In this document: positions 61,140 to 64,000 of the stretch, one piece after another | How the letters are laid out: each line of letters opens with the position of its first letter | How positions within the stretch are numbered: the stretch's first letter is position 1 | NCBI RefSeq assembly: GCF_008831285.2 | Contig: NC_045138.2 | Span: 19,439,934 to 19,503,933 of the forward strand | Origin: Nymphaea colorata | Taxonomy: Eukaryota > Streptophyta > Magnoliopsida > Nymphaeales > Nymphaeaceae | Direction of reading: 5' to 3' | Length of the DNA: 64,000 nucleotides | Notes under the pieces: generated by a model | Seen by the model: only the letters and a program-made list of their open reading frames with translations | Databases searched by the model: none | What the model was told of the DNA's origin: nothing | Position numbers and translations under genes: made by a program

Positions 61140-61770
61140 CTTAACATAAAAGCCTTCATCGGCACTTGTTTTAAAAGGGCTGCCGTTATCTGCAAAACAG
61201 AAGCAGGGAAGATAATGTTCAGAAATATATTGCCATGATCCATAAGGGCGGGGCCGGAGAGGATCAGGGGGCTGAAATTTCGAAAAAGTGAAGGGAGATT
61301 CTTGCTACACAGTTAGGGAGGGACAAGCAATTCTGATAGGGCGAACAGTTAATTTTGTTTTTCATATAAAACTTCTTTTTCCTTTTCTTGGAACAGAAAT
61401 TTGAAGTTATTATATGTCAATGCAGCCATCAAGAATCATGTGCAGCGTGTTTAGGTTTCTCTGATACATGCATGGCTGACAAGAAGGATCAAACAGGCAT
61501 AAAAAATTAATCTTCGGTGGCTAATGTCCAATAAGTCGAAGAATTGGGTTGAGGAATCAAAGTTTCGAATCCGTTTCTTGACCCATATATGGATCGTCCC
61601 AATCCGTCTAACGGTCCACGTAAAATTATCATGTGCCCAACCTAAATCCGGTTCCATGCATAATCCAATACTTTTTAATGCTTTGAAAAATTCTATGTTG
61701 CACATCGTCAAATATCAAACAATTACCCAGTGATCCGGGTCACAGGAATGTACAACAAGTTCGAGTTCGG

Positions 61771-61920
61771 CTCAAGTCACATACTGCTCAGTTCAAACTC
61801 GACTCGAGGTTAATGGGCTCACTCAAGTCACATACTGCTCAGTTCAAACTCGACTCGAGGTTAATGGGCTCACTCAAGTCACATACTGCTCAGTTCAAAC
61901 TCGACTCGAGGTCAACCCAT
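61771..61920 (+). repeat. 51-bp minisatellite, three copies
   Basis: The unit contains CTCAAGTCACATACTGCTCA, then GTTCAAACTCGACTCGAGGTTAATGGG; copies start near 61771, 61822 and 61873. The last copy ends CTCGAGGTCAACCCATTAACCTCGACCC, which is partly inverted relative to the unit. Confidence 0.9.
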
Positions 61921-63669
61921 TAACCTCGACCCATTTATAAACTTTTTTTTCCTTAAATGGCAATGAAAGCCATGAAAAGAGTGTTAAAATTAAGAGCATG
62001 CCCCCAAAGATTAACAAACAGAAAAGACATGAGCTAGCGGAGTTTAAGTCATATAACTCAAATTTGACTTGTTTATAACTCAAGTTTTATGTCAATCTCT
62101 CCAGTTGAACTTCACTAGAAAATTTGACTGAGTACAAGTTGGCTCAACTCATTATACATCCCCACTGCGTGACTCTGCTGTCAACGTTTTTTCTAAGCAA
62201 TGTTAGACTAGATCACGATCCAATCCGTACACCGATCAAGTCGTACTATTGTTTCTGCCTTTCTAACACTCGACTCGGTAAAGAAGGCATGACGAAGAAG
62301 GAGAAAGCTGACGTGATTGTGCTAGAAGACACAGAGAAACTAGGGGAATGAGAATGTGGAACAGAAGGGATGACACTTTTCTGATACCATGGTTCAATTT
62401 TATAAAGAACCCAGTATCCTCTGCTTTATGCCCATGATTGCACCTTTTGGCTAGTGGGGATATGTGTGTGGAAAGCCCTAACCAGAGTTGGCCCGCCGGA
62501 TAAAAGAAAGCTTGCTAAATATGGGCGCTCGTTGTTTCAACAACAATTGGCAAAGGTTAGTTGAATCCAGAAACAGATCCAGATAATCATCTCTTCCAAA
62601 TTTGGATCCCCAACTTGAGAAAATGTGGTAGATCTTCAACAGAATTTTGATATAAAATCAATTCCTGCAAATTCAACCTGGAAATTCAGGTCACTTCTGA
62701 GTTCTGACCCAACAGCTTTCCGGTTCTGTTTCTGAATCTGAAATGAACCTCATAGTGAAGTGCAGGCCTAATTATGATGCAAGTATTCTATAGTGGAGTA
62801 CCTGATCTAGCGTACACCGGATATGTATTCTTTTGGGGTACTTAACACCGGATATGTATTTATATAGTTGAGTAACCAAGATATTACGGATACAAAAAGC
62901 GAATGCATAAATAATGGAAAAAAGATTCCACTCATGGATCTTCATTCATGGAATTTTCTTGAAAAAAGGGAAAATCAAACAGCGACAATGGAATTAATTT
63001 TTAATGAACGCAGAATGTATACAACGAAATGACAGATAACAAAGGACGCTAACTGCGCTTCAATGCCAAAAAATGCCGTTGTGCACAATAAAGAAACTGT
63101 GTTATGTCCAGAAAATGAGACAAAAATAAATATGAGAACCACAGAAACATGATAGGTGTTAAAAAACATGGGTAGCGTTAGTGCTTCTACGGGTAATTGA
63201 CATCAAAATATCTCCACAACCAAAATTCCCAAATTGGCAAAGCCTAGTCCAATAGAACAAGAACAATGAATTCTCTAGATATGAGTCAACTGTATTATGT
63301 TAGATGCTCCTGTCAAACTCAGTTCACAGTCTCGACCTAATCGCATGATTGCATCAGTCTACAAACTGGTGGAATATCATGAAACTTGGCTAATTTTGTT
63401 TAGAATCATGGGAAAAAATAATATAGATGGCTCTATAAGGAATTAATAATACATCAAGGTCTTATTATACATTAACTTGTGCACATGGGCATCCTTAGTT
63501 TTACTAGATGGAGCCGTATAGGCTGCAACATTTTATAGGATGATCCTACACAGTCCTATATACTTAAAGGGGTATATCCAGATAATTGTGATTGCAGAGA
63601 GGGAAGGATCTGGGCACGCCGATTGCGGAGAGGACATAAAATGGGAACAACTAAGAAGATAATGTGATG

Positions 63670-63822
63670 CTATCTGCATCCTTTCATCAGGTAGGAGGTT
63701 GGACTAGAGAACTTCAAGAGAGAACTGCCATGTTGTGCTCCAGCCTCTCTAACAACATTTGCACCATGACCAGGTGATCCGCAGCCACTGAAGTCCAGAA
63801 CTCGCCGTTCTGATAGGAAAGG
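63670..63822 (-). CDS. Possible 3'-terminal exon of a minus-strand gene running off the window
   Basis: On the minus strand, TGTCATACAG is a good acceptor ending at 63823. Two frames are open after it. One gives 50 codons (PFLSERRVLDFSGCGSPGHG, then a segment with GANVVREAGAQHGSS) to a TAG at 63670-63672. The other gives LSYQNGEFWTSVAADHLV and VQMLLERLEHNMAVLS to a TGA at 63714-63716. Both have protein-like composition, and I cannot tell which is used without the upstream exon. The family is not recognised. Confidence 0.3.
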   Translation of the reverse strand, partial: PFLSERRVLDFSGCGSPGHGANVVREAGAQHGSSLLKFSSPTSYLMKGCR

Positions 63823-64000
63823 CTGTATGACAAGCAACACAAAAAATCAAAGTTCGTTGGTCATAAAGTAAACATCTTTAGCTATCTAAAGGAATTCAAC
63901 TCAACAAAACCCTAGGTCAAGATGCAACAGGTACTAAGACCAATAGGGAAATCGGAAACGAGTAAGCAAACATGATTAACACATTATGGAGGTTTGAAGA

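Larger units (their letters stand above)
55560..63600. other. Long intergenic stretch without a supported gene
   Basis: Short open frames only. Notable contents are the GATTCGGATT-type repeat at 56765-57200, (GGACCA)4 near 58116-58139, a GGCAGAACTAGG MITE end near 58247, a GA tract at 59148-59178, a CT tract at 61089-61136, a 51-bp minisatellite at 61771-61920, and a duplicated ACACCGGATATGTATT at 62813/62846. Confidence 0.35.

Overview
The window is nuclear DNA of a flowering plant. The evidence is spliced genes with canonical GT-AG introns, plant-type protein families (a plant SEC13, a plant complex I B8 subunit, a WRKY factor, an RLCK-VII kinase), long (TA)n and (GA)n microsatellites, many small inverted-repeat transposons and a decayed plant LINE. 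Long introns and transposon-filled spacers indicate a medium-to-large genome. I cannot name the species from sequence alone.

Layout. 1-6.1 kb is intergenic and full of MITE remnants. At 6.5-11.3 kb SEC13 (minus strand, coding region in one exon, long 5' leader intron) lies head to head with a five-exon NDUFB8 gene (plus strand, coding 13364-17246). They share a GA/CT-rich promoter near 10.95-11.26 kb. 17.5-22 kb is intergenic, with one orphan exon-like fragment on the minus strand (21650-21840). 22.29-29.16 kb is an eight-unit tandem array of about 860 bp per unit. Each unit looks like a decayed membrane-protein gene with an HQE-rich tail, and two subtypes alternate. The first unit keeps an ATG and an AAACCCT-rich upstream region. 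I do not recognise the family, and this is the most unusual object in the window. 29.7-32.2 kb holds a direct duplication, one copy of which is split by a hAT-like MITE with an intact 8-bp target duplication. 32.6-33.5 kb is a relic of a plant P-loop GTPase-like gene. 33.5-42 kb is repeat-rich and shows no gene.

42.0-43.3 kb encodes a short WRKY protein with a WKKYGQK signature instead of WRKYGQK. 44.8-46.6 kb is a broken LINE. 46.6-50.1 kb contains MITEs, including a 489-bp element with an 8-bp target duplication. 50.1-53.5 kb (minus strand) is a complete six-exon receptor-like cytoplasmic kinase very like Arabidopsis PBL16. 53.7-63.6 kb has no convincing gene but holds two adjacent (TA)n-bounded 'Micron-like' elements and other repeats. 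A possible terminal exon of a minus-strand gene lies at 63670-63822.

The genes do not form a pathway: SEC13 serves COPII coats and nuclear pores, NDUFB8 mitochondrial complex I, the WRKY factor transcription, and the PBL16-like kinase signalling at the plasma membrane. Splice sites and exon phases were worked out by hand. Where phases close exactly (NDUFB8, PBL16) confidence is high; the WRKY start is ambiguous.
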